A stretch of DNA of 64,000 nucleotides from the NCBI RefSeq assembly GCF_904846645.1, contig NZ_CAJHBO010000001.1, positions 62,001-126,000 of the forward strand, given 5' to 3'. Made by a program: the position numbers and the translations under genes. Positions within the stretch are counted from its first letter, which is position 1, and every line of letters starts with the position of its first letter. Below the pieces are notes generated by a model, which saw only the letters and a list, made by a program, of their open reading frames with translations, was not told the DNA's origin and made no database searches. Source of the stretch: Psychrobacter sp. Pi2-1. GTDB taxonomy: Bacteria; Pseudomonadota; Gammaproteobacteria; Pseudomonadales; Moraxellaceae. Of the stretch, positions 1-9,258 are shown piece after piece.

Positions 1-77
1 AATCTATAACGATTAGAACGCCTGTTTTCGGATTGCTATTTATTATATTGACGCCTTCATACGGATATTATCGCATT

Positions 78-1472
78 ATGCTATCACCCCAAGATCAATT
101 GACCGAGCTGGTACGTGCCTTAGAGACCGATCAGCACGTCTTTGCCACTGACCCGTTATTAATCACGGAAAAGCTACAGGGCGAGGACGGTACGCCTATC
201 CAAAAGCTGCATCGACGGGCATCACGTATAGACAGTAACGGGGCGCTTGCGCGTGTACTGGGTAAGATTGACGGCCGTATAAAAGGCATCATGATCGTTA
301 TGAGTGTGGTGTGGTGTATCTCGGGATTTTTGGGGTTATTTACGTTATTGCAGTCTAATGTTGTGAACTTCTTTTATGTGTTGGTCTGTCTGCTTGGTTT
401 TCATACCATTATGCTTGGTGGCTGGCTTGTCATGACCCTTATCAATCGAGATCAGCAAGCGCCCAGTTGGTTTGCGAGCTTTGTCAGTCCAAGTTATCTC
501 ATACGCGGTAAGGATGATGTGACCAAGGCGGCGGTCGATCTGTATGAACGCCAATTACAGCATAGCGGTATGCGCTGGTATTTGGGGCGGTTTAGTCATC
601 AGTTGTGGCTTGCGACATTGACCGGTATGTTGCTTGCGATTATATTTTTATTAATTGTGCGTCAGTATAGCTTTAGCTGGGAGTCAACCTTACTCTCTGA
701 TCAGGCGCTTGTGAGCCTGACTCAGATATTAGGTTGGCTACCTAGTATGGTGGGATTTGGTGTGCCAGACAGTACAGCGATCGCACAGAGCAGGCTTGTC
801 ACCGAAGCCATGCCGCTGTCTGTTGCACGGCAATGGGCAGGGTTACTAGTTGGTAGCTTGCTGATGTACGGCATTGTACCGCGAGCGATAGCATGGGCAT
901 TTTGTGCATTGATATTCCGCCGCAAAAAAATGCGTTTGGATATCAAACAATCCTATTATCAAAAAATCCTAAATTTTTGGCAGCGGCATGTGGTTGATGC
1001 TGATGACTTTACTGAGGCGCCAGCCCCTATCGCACCAAAAGCGACAGTCAGTGCGGGCAAGAAGTTAGTTGTGCTGCTTGAATACCCTGCAGATCAGGAT
1101 AAATGGTGGCAGTCAGGTCTTAAAAAATCAGCAGGCTTTACATCAGAAAATATTGAGAATTTCGGTATCGTCGATGACCGTGAGGACATGGCACGGCTCA
1201 AAAACTATCTAGACGAGCACCCTGTACAAGTCATATTAGGTATCCATAGCAAAGCGCTGCCTGACCGTGGTACGCTACGCAAACTCGATCAAATCGCCGC
1301 TCATGCAAAAGATGGTCTTATTGTGCAGCTGCTCAGTGATACCACCCCTTCTGCTGGCTTGACTGACGCTCGTACGGATAATGAACCAGTAGATAAACAA
1401 GCAGTACGCTATCAGCAGTGGCAGACAGCGCTCTCTGCGCGAAAAATTGGCTTGGTGGATATCGATTCTTAA
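78..1472 (+). CDS. DUF2868 family membrane protein
   Basis: Membrane protein of the DUF2868 family, function unknown. Four hydrophobic segments are visible: two close together near residues 70-130, one near 180-200 and one near 255-285. A soluble C-terminal half follows, beginning around the KLVVLLEYPADQ stretch. The open frame extends upstream to a TTG at position 33, but the ATG at 78 gives a normal start, MLSPQDQL, so I chose it (464 residues). DUF2868 genes commonly sit next to DUF3482 GTPase genes. Here that GTPase lies 1.2 kb downstream with a desaturase-like gene between them, so a shared role with the GTPase is likely but not shown. The 77 bases before the start hold no other recognisable feature. 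Confidence 0.75.
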   Translation: MLSPQDQLTELVRALETDQHVFATDPLLITEKLQGEDGTPIQKLHRRASRIDSNGALARVLGKIDGRIKGIMIVMSVVWCISGFLGLFTLLQSNVVNFFYVLVCLLGFHTIMLGGWLVMTLINRDQQAPSWFASFVSPSYLIRGKDDVTKAAVDLYERQLQHSGMRWYLGRFSHQLWLATLTGMLLAIIFLLIVRQYSFSWESTLLSDQALVSLTQILGWLPSMVGFGVPDSTAIAQSRLVTEAMPLSVARQWAGLLVGSLLMYGIVPRAIAWAFCALIFRRKKMRLDIKQSYYQKILNFWQRHVVDADDFTEAPAPIAPKATVSAGKKLVVLLEYPADQDKWWQSGLKKSAGFTSENIENFGIVDDREDMARLKNYLDEHPVQVILGIHSKALPDRGTLRKLDQIAAHAKDGLIVQLLSDTTPSAGLTDARTDNEPVDKQAVRYQQWQTALSARKIGLVDIDS

Positions 1473-1593
1473 ATTTTTTGAATATGCTATTTAATAAAAA
1501 TTATTTTTATAAAAAGGACAAAATAAACCAGTAATATAGAAGATGATTATCTCTTGGATAACAAGGATGTTTTATAGTGGCTAGGAGCCAAAT

Positions 1594-2568
1594 ATGTCAA
1601 CAGACAACACCCTCTTAACATCAGGTGAGTGTGGTCCGATATTGGATGGTTACAAAGAGGCGTTAAACCAAAGTATCTTAACGGCTGCGCCAGAGTCGTG
1701 GCAGCCAACGATGGCAAGTATCTTACCTGCTCACTGGCAAGAATGGCTGTTGCCGTTAGCTGGTGGCCCATTTTTCTTATTGTTTTTGGCAGAGTGGTTC
1801 TATCAGTCTAAGCGTGGGAAAAATGAAAGCTTTAGCTGGCGCCGTACGATGACCAATTTTAGCTTGGGAGGCTCTTATCTCGGGTTTGAATTGATTGTCC
1901 AAGCACTTATTGTGCTGCCTATTTGCTTATGGCTATATCAATACCGACTATTCACTATTGAGGTGACATGGCTGACGGCCATACCCATATTTGTCGCCGT
2001 TGAGTTCAGCTATTACTGGTTCCATCGCGCGTCACACCGCATGAATTGGTTTTGGTCAGCGCATGTCGTGCACCATTCAGATGATAAGATGAATCTATCC
2101 ACCGCGATGCGTCAAAGCCTGCTGTACTCGGTGACAGGTTGGTGGTTGTTCTTTGTTCCATTAATGCTGCTGGGTGTGCATCCTGTCTGGGTATTTTTCT
2201 TTTATGCTTTAGATTTAATTTATCAGTTCTTTATCCATACCGAAACCTTTGGGAAATTTCCAAAATGGGTTGAGTATGTCTTTGATACCCCATCCAATCA
2301 CCGTGCCCATCATGGCACCAATAGTGAATATATTGACCAAAATTATGGCGGTGTCCTCATTGTTTTTGATCGCTGGTTTGGCACTTATGTTGAAGAAGAC
2401 ACTATCAATAATCCAGTCAAATATGGGGCTGTTGGTGAGACCAGTCACGATAATATTATTGGTCTGATATTTGGGGTGTTTTACCGAATGTGGCAGCGAT
2501 TTTTTCGTGCCAAGGGTATTAAGAAAAAAATTAAGGTACTGCTGCGCCCACCTACGGCAATCTCATAG
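1594..2568 (+). CDS. Sterol desaturase / fatty acid hydroxylase family protein
   Basis: Integral membrane di-iron hydroxylase or desaturase of the fatty acid hydroxylase superfamily; the lipid substrate is unknown. The diagnostic histidine clusters are present: HRASH near residue 144, HVVHH near 157 and HRAHH near 236, which would ligate two irons on the cytoplasmic face. Hydrophobic segments around residues 52-68, 90-115, 125-142 and 165-205 form the membrane core. The length, 324 residues, is normal for bacterial members. The gene lies between the DUF2868 and DUF3482 genes on the same strand, with gaps of about 120 bases on each side, so cotranscription is possible. The family call is firm; the substrate cannot be inferred from the sequence. 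Confidence 0.85.
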   Translation: MSTDNTLLTSGECGPILDGYKEALNQSILTAAPESWQPTMASILPAHWQEWLLPLAGGPFFLLFLAEWFYQSKRGKNESFSWRRTMTNFSLGGSYLGFELIVQALIVLPICLWLYQYRLFTIEVTWLTAIPIFVAVEFSYYWFHRASHRMNWFWSAHVVHHSDDKMNLSTAMRQSLLYSVTGWWLFFVPLMLLGVHPVWVFFFYALDLIYQFFIHTETFGKFPKWVEYVFDTPSNHRAHHGTNSEYIDQNYGGVLIVFDRWFGTYVEEDTINNPVKYGAVGETSHDNIIGLIFGVFYRMWQRFFRAKGIKKKIKVLLRPPTAIS

Positions 2569-2693
2569 CGTATCATGAATACATAAAATACAGTTTACGA
2601 TATGGACACTACGCATCCATAACCAACATGCCACCAGATTTGTTTTACAATAAATGGCTAAAGTTTGATCATCAATAACAATAAGACGCGACT

Positions 2694-4379
2694 ATGAATA
2701 ATGACAATAAAAAAGAAAATTACGAGCATCACAAGCCTGCAGGTCTTTTTGCAGATAAAGCGTTGCCTAGTGACTCAAATAATAACGCCAATACCTCGCA
2801 ATCACCAGCCGCTCAGTCGGAAAAGACTCATGATAATCAATCTATATCAACTGAATCAGTACCACCAGCTGCAACCACAAAGGTGACAAAAAAAACCATT
2901 GCCAGTGGTGAAGCGCTCAAATTGGCAGTGGTAGGTCACACCAATACTGGTAAGACCTCCATATTGCGCACATTATTGCGTGATGTCTATTTTGGTGAGG
3001 TCAAAAACGAAGCGGCGACCACACGTCACGTCGAGCAAGCACAGCTGACAGACAGTCAAACAGGTGAAGTGTTGGTCGCATTATACGACACACCAGGCTT
3101 AGAGGACGCATCAGGACTCATGGATTGGCTTGAGGACAATACTGCCAGTCGCCGGGATGGTATTGAACGCTTGCAGCAATTTTTGGCGGCTGATGTCGCT
3201 CAAGGTGCAGATAGCGGTGTTCTAGACAGCTATGATTATAGCCAAGAAGCAAAAGTCATTCGTCAGCTACTGGCAAGCGACATGGCCATCTATGTGGTAG
3301 ACGCTCGTGAGCCAGTATTGGGAAAATATAAAGATGAGCTAGCGATTTTATCTTGGGCTGCGATTCCTGTGATGCCTGTTTTTAATTTTACAGACAGCCA
3401 GAATGCCAATATCGACGACTGGCAAACGATGCTGGCAAGACGCAATCTGCATATTTCAACGCGTTTCGATTCGGTCGCGTTTGAGTTTGAAGATGAGATG
3501 CGCCTATGGAAAAACCTAGCCACTATGCTCACCCACTCTGAGATGCTTGAGCAGTTGATGCAGCGCCGGACTGAAGATTGGGCGCAGTTGTATGACGAGG
3601 CCAATATCATTATTGCTGACTTTTTATTAAATGTCGCTTCTTTTGTACGCGAGATCAATGAAGATGACGACCCGATGCCCGTATTAGAACAAATGCAAGA
3701 AGCGGTTAGACAAAGTGAGCGTGCGATGCAGCACAATTTACTTAACCTTTATAAGTTTTATGATAACGCCGTCGCGGCAACCCCGCTTGAGTTACAAGCG
3801 TATCAGCAAGATCCATTCGATCCTGAGCTACTCAAGAGCTATGGTATCCGTACCACTTCTGGCGCAGCAGCGGGTGCGCTGTTAGGGTTGGGTATTGATG
3901 CAGCAGCCTTAGGTACGACATTGGGTTTGGGTGCAGCGATAGGTGGTATCGCGGGCGGGTTACTATCTAATACCAGTAGTATTGCAGATAGGATCACTGG
4001 GGTAAAACGCTTGTATATCGATCCTGCGACGTTGACATTGTTAGCAACGCGAGCGATCGACTTACTCACTGCCCTACGCCATCGCGGCCATGCTGCTACT
4101 GATGCCACTCAACTATTATATAAAGGCGAGAAAAGCAGCCTTGAGACATCGTCAAATGATGGCAGTTACCATAATAATAGCAATGACAATACCGATGAAG
4201 AGAACCATCCAATTACCGTATGGCCTGCGCATAAATTACCCAACGAGCTAAAAAAAGCTCGCGGCAAACCGCAGTGGTCATCGCTTAGCAGTGGTAAGTC
4301 AGAACAGGCGCAGCTGCTGCGTGCAGATATGGCATGGTCGCTGTCGGGCAAATTACAGTCCTACAAGCGTGAGTCTTAA
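2694..4379 (+). CDS. GTPase with C-terminal DUF3482 domain
   Basis: P-loop GTPase fused to a DUF3482 region. An acidic, low-complexity N-terminal tail of about 70 residues precedes the G domain. The P-loop is GHTNTGKTS near residue 81, the G3 motif DTPG near residue 132, and the G4 position reads NFTD near residue 231 rather than the usual NKxD. Near residues 385-420 lies a glycine/alanine-rich hydrophobic segment (GAAAGALLGLG and following), which could insert in or contact the membrane. The family typically occurs beside DUF2868 membrane proteins, as here. It converges with the ArsA-type gene with only 15 bases between stop codons and no clear terminator. The biological role is unknown. Confidence 0.82.
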   Translation: MNNDNKKENYEHHKPAGLFADKALPSDSNNNANTSQSPAAQSEKTHDNQSISTESVPPAATTKVTKKTIASGEALKLAVVGHTNTGKTSILRTLLRDVYFGEVKNEAATTRHVEQAQLTDSQTGEVLVALYDTPGLEDASGLMDWLEDNTASRRDGIERLQQFLAADVAQGADSGVLDSYDYSQEAKVIRQLLASDMAIYVVDAREPVLGKYKDELAILSWAAIPVMPVFNFTDSQNANIDDWQTMLARRNLHISTRFDSVAFEFEDEMRLWKNLATMLTHSEMLEQLMQRRTEDWAQLYDEANIIIADFLLNVASFVREINEDDDPMPVLEQMQEAVRQSERAMQHNLLNLYKFYDNAVAATPLELQAYQQDPFDPELLKSYGIRTTSGAAAGALLGLGIDAAALGTTLGLGAAIGGIAGGLLSNTSSIADRITGVKRLYIDPATLTLLATRAIDLLTALRHRGHAATDATQLLYKGEKSSLETSSNDGSYHNNSNDNTDEENHPITVWPAHKLPNELKKARGKPQWSSLSSGKSEQAQLLRADMAWSLSGKLQSYKRES

Positions 4380-4394
4380 TTATTTACTATACAT

Positions 4395-5420
4395 TTATTC
4401 TAGCAGCGCGCTTAATGCCTCCGTGCCACGCACGTCTGTTTGCTGCAGATAAATTGGATACAGCGGATATTTGAAAAAGTTCTCTTCAATATCTTGCATC
4501 AACTGCTGCTGGCGCTCAGCACGACGCTGCCAAAACTCATCCGACTGAGTCGGTGTTATCAGCTGATTTATGATAATCGCTGCCGGCGTGAGCTTGCTGT
4601 CTTCTAGCTGCTCGATAGCTCGTGTAGTCTCAGCCAGCGGCAACACGTCAGCCGTCATGACTAGCACAATCGCTGTTTGTGTACGATCATGCAACAATAG
4701 TCCTGCTTGACGAAACAGCTCTTTACGCTTTTCTAGTACGGATACTGCTTGCTCCCAGCGATCAGACTTTTTTGAGGCAAACGGATTGGCGACATCGTTC
4801 TTTTGAGCGCCATCCGTTTGACTGCTTTTTTGATTGTGACTGTCCAAATGCGTCGCTACTGAGCGCAGCTTTGCCTGCCGTCGCTGCTGAGCAAGTAATC
4901 CATCTGTCCATGCCCCCATCATTTCCGGTAATACCAATAATCGCAAAGTATGACCTGTCGGTGCGGTATCAAAGATGATGTGTTCATACCCAGCATCTGC
5001 CGCTTCGACCAAATGCTGACACATGGATTCGAGCATCGCCGCTTCTTGGGCGCCGGGTGCTGATTTTGATAGCCTCAGATGCTCACGAATTTTGGGCATC
5101 ATGTCTGGATTGGCATAGGATTTAATCGTACGCTCAACTTGAGCAAAATGCTTGTCAACGATCACATCAGGATTTAGCTCAATGGCATCTAGATAAGGTG
5201 ATATTGCTGTTTTTGCGTTATTAAGCTGTGTATTTAGTACATCGCCCAAGCTGTGTGCTGGATCGGTTGAGACAATCAGCGTCTTTTGCTGCTGGCTTGC
5301 GTAATAGCTGGCAAGTGCAGCAGCAGTGGTGGTTTTCCCCACACCGCCCTTACCACCGATAAATATAATCGGTTGTGCTTTTAGCTGTTCTACGAGTACA
5401 TGCAAAGGATGTAATGCCAT
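4395..5420 (-). CDS. ArsA/GET3-type P-loop ATPase
   Basis: Single-domain ATPase of the ArsA/TRC40 (GET3) family, 341 residues. The deviant Walker A motif GGKGGVGKTT spans residues 22-31, a switch I-like DPAHS is at 53-57, and DTAPTGHTLR lies near residue 150. Arsenite-pump ArsA proteins are about twice this length with two ATPase halves, and no arsenic genes are nearby, so arsenic export is unlikely. No CxxC motif like that of eukaryotic GET3 is evident. The gene follows the small cory-CC-star gene by 52 bases on the same strand, which is a recurrent pairing for this type of ATPase. Its client or cargo is unknown. Confidence 0.85.
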   Translation of the reverse strand: MALHPLHVLVEQLKAQPIIFIGGKGGVGKTTTAAALASYYASQQQKTLIVSTDPAHSLGDVLNTQLNNAKTAISPYLDAIELNPDVIVDKHFAQVERTIKSYANPDMMPKIREHLRLSKSAPGAQEAAMLESMCQHLVEAADAGYEHIIFDTAPTGHTLRLLVLPEMMGAWTDGLLAQQRRQAKLRSVATHLDSHNQKSSQTDGAQKNDVANPFASKKSDRWEQAVSVLEKRKELFRQAGLLLHDRTQTAIVLVMTADVLPLAETTRAIEQLEDSKLTPAAIIINQLITPTQSDEFWQRRAERQQQLMQDIEENFFKYPLYPIYLQQTDVRGTEALSALLE

Positions 5421-5472
5421 ATATTTATCTCATTTCTTATATTATTCTTATTTTTTAATCATAAACAGACAA

Positions 5473-5784
5473 TCAGCAGCAGCCAACATGATCAAATGGA
5501 CATCTATCCATACCCATGCGCGTGTGCCATTCGTGGAAGTTTTCTAAAAACAGCGGCTGTAACTCTAAGGTATAAAAGCTGGCGGGATTATCAATACCCA
5601 AGCTCTCAGCAAACATGAGCAACATAAAAAAATCTTCTTCATCACGTGCCGCGCGTGCCATCGTCTGACGATAAGGCGCATGATAAAATTCATTTAATCC
5701 ATTCTTAAACCGTTGCCACCATGGTTGAGTGTCCTCTAATGGTTGAACGTTTACTATATTATTTGATGTGTTTTCATTTTCCAT
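5473..5784 (-). CDS. cory-CC-star family protein
   Basis: Small protein of 103 residues ending in two cysteines directly before the stop (DHVGCC), with an aromatic/arginine-rich middle containing FYHAPYRQTMARAARDEEDF. These features fit the family named cory-CC-star, which is encoded beside ArsA-like ATPases. Here it is the first gene of a two-gene unit, 52 bases upstream of the ATPase. The terminal CC pair could bind a metal or act as a targeting or lipidation signal, but that is inference. No signal peptide or clear membrane span is present. The family name is recalled from memory and was not checked against a profile. Confidence 0.7.
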   Translation of the reverse strand: MENENTSNNIVNVQPLEDTQPWWQRFKNGLNEFYHAPYRQTMARAARDEEDFFMLLMFAESLGIDNPASFYTLELQPLFLENFHEWHTRMGMDRCPFDHVGCC

Positions 5785-5834
5785 AATGTGCTCGTATTTT
5801 ACTTAATTCTTATGATCTATCATGCCTATATGAT

Positions 5835-5866
5835 ACAAAAAACGCCAGCAATTGCTGCCAGCGTTT
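5835..5866. terminator. Imperfect hairpin between cstA-like and cory-CC-star genes
   Basis: A-rich flank, AACGC arm, inner palindrome CAGCAATTGCTG, then GCGTT followed by a T-run. It lies just downstream of the CstA-like stop on one side and upstream of the cory-CC-star start on the other. On the plus strand it ends in TTTTT and on the minus strand in TTTTTTG. All adjacent genes run on the minus strand, so it is oriented mainly away from them or acts as a readthrough barrier. Confidence 0.5.
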
Positions 5867-5899
5867 TTGAGTTGATAAATATTTAGTATGGTTTAGCGT

Positions 5900-7582
5900 C
5901 TAAATGTTATCGCTTTTGCCTTTGTGTATCGACCACTCTTTACGCAATACAGACAGACTCTCAAACGTTACTAAGATGGTTGCTATCAAGATAATGATAT
6001 CCATAATGATAAGCAGCCAATTGCCATCAGTGAAGAAGGTTTTTAGCTGAATGAGTAGTGCGAAAACGGTCATGACCAGCAAGAACGACAATGGTGCTAA
6101 AGTGTACCAAACTGGTTTGCCTTTACGTAACAAGATAACCGTTACGATCATTAGTGTTAATGCCGCCATTAACTGGTTAGTCGTACCAAATAGTGGCCAG
6201 ATAATCATACCACCAGCACCATCAATACCACCGGCACCGAATGCTAATAGCAAGCAGCTGCCGACAGCAAGTAATGTTGCGACCACACTCTTATTGAGGA
6301 CTGGCAGGTTATAAAACTCACCGAACTCTTGGAAAATATAGCGTTGCAGGCGTACACCAGTATCCATGGTCGTACCTGCAAATAATGCCGCCATGACCGT
6401 AAGCATCGTCTGTGATAGTACCATATCGATGCCAACACCTGCGTTTAATATGGTCGCACCACCATCAATAAAGGCACCGATAGAACCGTCGCCAAATTTT
6501 TGATAGACCGCTTGCCAATCACCAAGGGTAGCAAAACCTGCGGTTGCCGCTAGAATTGCGCCGAGTGCCAGCATACCTTCGCCTAGCGCACCAAAATAAC
6601 CAACGAAACGCGCGTCTTCTTCTTTATCAATCTGCTTAGACGTCGTCCCTGTCGCGACCAATCCGTGGAATCCTGATATCGCCCCACAAGCAATCGTCAC
6701 AAACAACAGCGGCATCAGTGATGGCGTGCCAACTGGCAGTGCTGTGTTTATTGCTGGTGCGACAATATTTGGCGTGCCGATAAAGATGGCTGCGTATAGT
6801 AAAATCAAACCAACGAATAGCTGCAAACCATTAATATAATCGCGAGGTTGAAGCAGCATCCATACGGGCAACAACGACGCAATCGCCGCATAGGCGAATA
6901 AAATAAGAATCCATACAGCGTTATCAGGTAAGCCCATTACGGTCTCAGGTAACACAATCGGGAACATAGGGCCAAGATAGATCAGCCCATATAAAGCGCT
7001 TACCCCGATAATAGATACCCAAACCAAATTCATCTTGTAGCGATAAATACACTGACCGATGATAAAGGCAACCACCAAGGCGCCCCAAACAGGCAGTACA
7101 GCGGATGGCGTTTTGATCATCATATTAGCAATAGCAACACCAAACACCGCGTTGACCATCAATAGTAATAAAAAAATCACAACCATCATCAAACTGCGGA
7201 CACGTGTGCCCATGACCGTACCCGCAATAGAGCCAATCGATTGACCTCTATTGCGCATACTTGCCCAAATGGCCGACATATCATGTACACCAGCCATAAA
7301 AATCGTACCGACCACCACCCAAATGATGGCAGGTACCCAGCCCCAAATAACCGCAATTGCGGGACCAATAATCGGTGCAGCGCCTGCCACCGAGGTAAAA
7401 TGGTGCCCCCATAGTACATATTTATTGGTAGGAACGTAATCGACCCCATCTTTCATCGTATGCGCTGGCGTGGGACGACTGTTATCCAATGCTAAAATTT
7501 TGGTAGCAATGAATTTTGAGTAAAACACGTAGCCACAAAGCATAGCAGCAACGCCGAATATCAGTACAATAGCACTATTCAT
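5900..7582 (-). CDS. cstA: Carbon starvation CstA family transporter
   Basis: Polytopic inner-membrane transporter of the CstA family (peptide or pyruvate uptake in characterised members). The N-terminal signature region includes YVPTNKYVLWGHHFTSVAGA near residues 50-70 and GPAIAVIWGWVPA just after. About 14-16 hydrophobic segments cover nearly the whole 560 residues. E. coli CstA and BtsT are around 700 residues, so this is the shorter CstA version with a reduced C-terminal part. It is monocistronic, with 307 bases of untranslated DNA upstream. The TCTCTCC on the plus strand just above the ATG is the complement of a GGAGAGA ribosome site. The substrate cannot be assigned from sequence alone. 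Confidence 0.85.
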   Translation of the reverse strand: MNSAIVLIFGVAAMLCGYVFYSKFIATKILALDNSRPTPAHTMKDGVDYVPTNKYVLWGHHFTSVAGAAPIIGPAIAVIWGWVPAIIWVVVGTIFMAGVHDMSAIWASMRNRGQSIGSIAGTVMGTRVRSLMMVVIFLLLLMVNAVFGVAIANMMIKTPSAVLPVWGALVVAFIIGQCIYRYKMNLVWVSIIGVSALYGLIYLGPMFPIVLPETVMGLPDNAVWILILFAYAAIASLLPVWMLLQPRDYINGLQLFVGLILLYAAIFIGTPNIVAPAINTALPVGTPSLMPLLFVTIACGAISGFHGLVATGTTSKQIDKEEDARFVGYFGALGEGMLALGAILAATAGFATLGDWQAVYQKFGDGSIGAFIDGGATILNAGVGIDMVLSQTMLTVMAALFAGTTMDTGVRLQRYIFQEFGEFYNLPVLNKSVVATLLAVGSCLLLAFGAGGIDGAGGMIIWPLFGTTNQLMAALTLMIVTVILLRKGKPVWYTLAPLSFLLVMTVFALLIQLKTFFTDGNWLLIIMDIIILIATILVTFESLSVLRKEWSIHKGKSDNI

Positions 7583-7889
7583 CTTATCTCTCCCTAGACA
7601 AGTAGTAGGTAGTCTTATAAGTTCAAGCTTTTTAAATCAAAATATAAAAAATATGCTAAATTAGTGTGCAGCGAGTCATTCATATAACCCGACCCGTCAC
7701 CGAATAAATTGTAAAAATCATATGTGATGAATATTAGCCAACAAATTTTCATATTGTATAATTATGATGCGTCACTAAATAGCATATGGCGTGGTGAATC
7801 TTTGTTTAAAATACTGGTTGAATGGTAACCGATTTCACGACAAATGTAACGCAAGTAAGACATGAAAAACAACAAATAAAGGAAGCATA
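7583..7889. other. Divergent intergenic region, cstA-like / unknown gene
   Basis: AT-rich 307-bp region separating two divergent genes, so it should hold both promoters. A TATAAT hexamer lies at 7757-7762 on the plus strand without a convincing -35 at normal spacing. AAAGGAAG ten bases before 7890 is a good ribosome site. I saw no CRP-type TGTGA-N6-TCACA palindrome and no gene remnant. Confidence 0.4.
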
Positions 7890-8558
7890 ATGGCACATTA
7901 TTTTGGATTCGTACCTTCAGATAAATTAAAAGTATTAATCAGCGAGGCCGAACAAGTCGTTGCTTCAAATGAGAATGTAGAGTACTACCCTTATCGCGAT
8001 GCTCTTACGCATCAGACAGCGCGTGATCTTACTGATAATTTATTGGTTGGTTTGGTAGACATTATTCCGAACCCTGAGCGTCAAGCCTCTATGCGCAAAA
8101 TTGTTGGAACGATTGAACGCGCGACAGATACTCTGCTCAATATCTTACTGGGTAAAGAAAACAACAAAGACGTGTTACCAAGTTTTCATTTTCTAAGAGA
8201 TCATGCAACCTTTATTGATAATGAAGGTGTTAAACGTATCGGCTTTAAACTGTCAGAAAAAGATGCCAATACCATCACTGAAGGTTTTGCTGCTATCACG
8301 CCTGAACATGTGGATAGAGCCAAATTTAAAACAGCACTCGAAACCATGAACGAAGAAACATTGACCCACTTCATCAGTCGTTATGCTGAGACATTAAAGC
8401 TAGGCATGATCAAACGTAAGTCAGTTCCAGTTGCCAAATCGGCAATTGATAAAGGCATGAGTATGGCACTTAATAAGCTATTACCTGACCTACCAAATGA
8501 CTCATTGAATAGATTGGCCAATTATTACCGTCCATTTATTATAGAAAAGCCAGAATAA
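7890..8558 (+). CDS. Conserved hypothetical protein, 222 aa
   Basis: I do not recognise this protein. It is soluble, with no signal peptide or membrane span, and appears largely alpha-helical. Visible landmarks are EYYPYRDALTHQTARDLTDN near residue 30, LVDIIPNPERQ near 58, a LLNILLGKENNKDVLPSFHFL stretch near 83, and a basic segment MIKRKSVPVAKSAIDKG near 173. The helices and regular leucines suggest a helical bundle. It has a strong ribosome site (AAAGGAAGC) and stands alone between a long upstream region and the phosphoribosyltransferase. Codon use resembles the neighbours, so nothing suggests recent transfer. Confidence 0.7.
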   Translation: MAHYFGFVPSDKLKVLISEAEQVVASNENVEYYPYRDALTHQTARDLTDNLLVGLVDIIPNPERQASMRKIVGTIERATDTLLNILLGKENNKDVLPSFHFLRDHATFIDNEGVKRIGFKLSEKDANTITEGFAAITPEHVDRAKFKTALETMNEETLTHFISRYAETLKLGMIKRKSVPVAKSAIDKGMSMALNKLLPDLPNDSLNRLANYYRPFIIEKPE

Positions 8559-8600
8559 CCCCAAAAGTTGGATTAATTTTGTCCCAAAAGTCATATGACG

Positions 8601-8630
8601 TTGGGCAAATTCACTAAAATTTGCTAAAAT
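8601..8630 (+). promoter_or_regulatory. Candidate sigma-70 promoter for the phosphoribosyltransferase gene
   Basis: TTGGGC at 8601-8606 and an extended -10, TTGC-TAAAAT, ending at 8630, separated by 18 bases. The start codon is 31 bases further on. Confidence 0.5.
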
Positions 8631-8660
8631 AAGCGGCACTTTTTACCAAAGGCGCACCCG

Positions 8661-9224
8661 ATGACCCAAATCAGTAACCAAGAAATTGAAAAAACCTTAC
8701 GCAACTCAGAGTGCCTTATCAGCAGTATCGAAGTAGCTGCTGCTTATGAGCGTTTGGCCGCTCAGCTCAATCTACATTATGCTGGTCTAAACCCAATTGT
8801 TATGGTCGTGATGAACGGCGGCTTGATCCCAGCTGGTCAACTACTGACACATCTTACGTTCTACCATCGCATGCACTATATCCATGCGACTCGTTATCGT
8901 GATAACGAAGGTACTAACGAGCTTGATTGGAAATTCAAGCCTGATGTTAGTATCGAAGGTGAGCACGTATTGTTGATTGACGACATCTTTGACGAAGGTA
9001 TTACCCTAAAAGCAGTTGTTGAAGAATTAAGCAAAGAAAAGCCTCTATCACTTGAGTCTTGTGTCTTGCTTAACAAGCAACATGATCGCAAAGTTGCAGA
9101 TTTTGACGTAGATTTTGTGGGTATTGATGTTGCAGATCGCTATGTTTACGGTTGTGGTATGGATTTCCATGGTTACTTGCGTCACCTGCCAGGTATCTAT
9201 GCAATCAAAGAAGACAAAGTTTAA
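8661..9224 (+). CDS. Hypoxanthine-guanine phosphoribosyltransferase
   Basis: Purine salvage enzyme that joins hypoxanthine or guanine to PRPP to give IMP or GMP in the cytoplasm. The PRPP-binding loop is clear: VLLIDDIFDEGITL near residues 103-116, with the paired acidic residues and the TGGT-like turn replaced by DEGIT, as in some gammaproteobacterial members. MNGGLIPAGQLL near residues 52-63 matches the N-terminal loop that contacts pyrophosphate, and FVGIDVADRYVYGCGMDF near 150-165 is the base-binding C-terminal part. The length, 187 residues, is normal. Its own promoter and a strong terminator suggest a single-gene unit. The exact purine preference is inferred from family resemblance. Confidence 0.85.
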   Translation: MTQISNQEIEKTLRNSECLISSIEVAAAYERLAAQLNLHYAGLNPIVMVVMNGGLIPAGQLLTHLTFYHRMHYIHATRYRDNEGTNELDWKFKPDVSIEGEHVLLIDDIFDEGITLKAVVEELSKEKPLSLESCVLLNKQHDRKVADFDVDFVGIDVADRYVYGCGMDFHGYLRHLPGIYAIKEDKV

Positions 9225-9258
9225 TTCTAGACTTAATTGATTAAAATAGTTAAGTCCT

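Noticed and set aside
3290-3736. 148-residue minus-strand frame inside the GTPase gene
   Set aside because: Antisense to a well-supported coding region, composition typical of a shadow frame (Ser/Cys-rich).
4395-5420. Arsenite efflux ATPase ArsA
   Set aside because: Only one ATPase half, and no arsB, arsR, arsC or arsD nearby; the cory-CC-star partner argues for another role.
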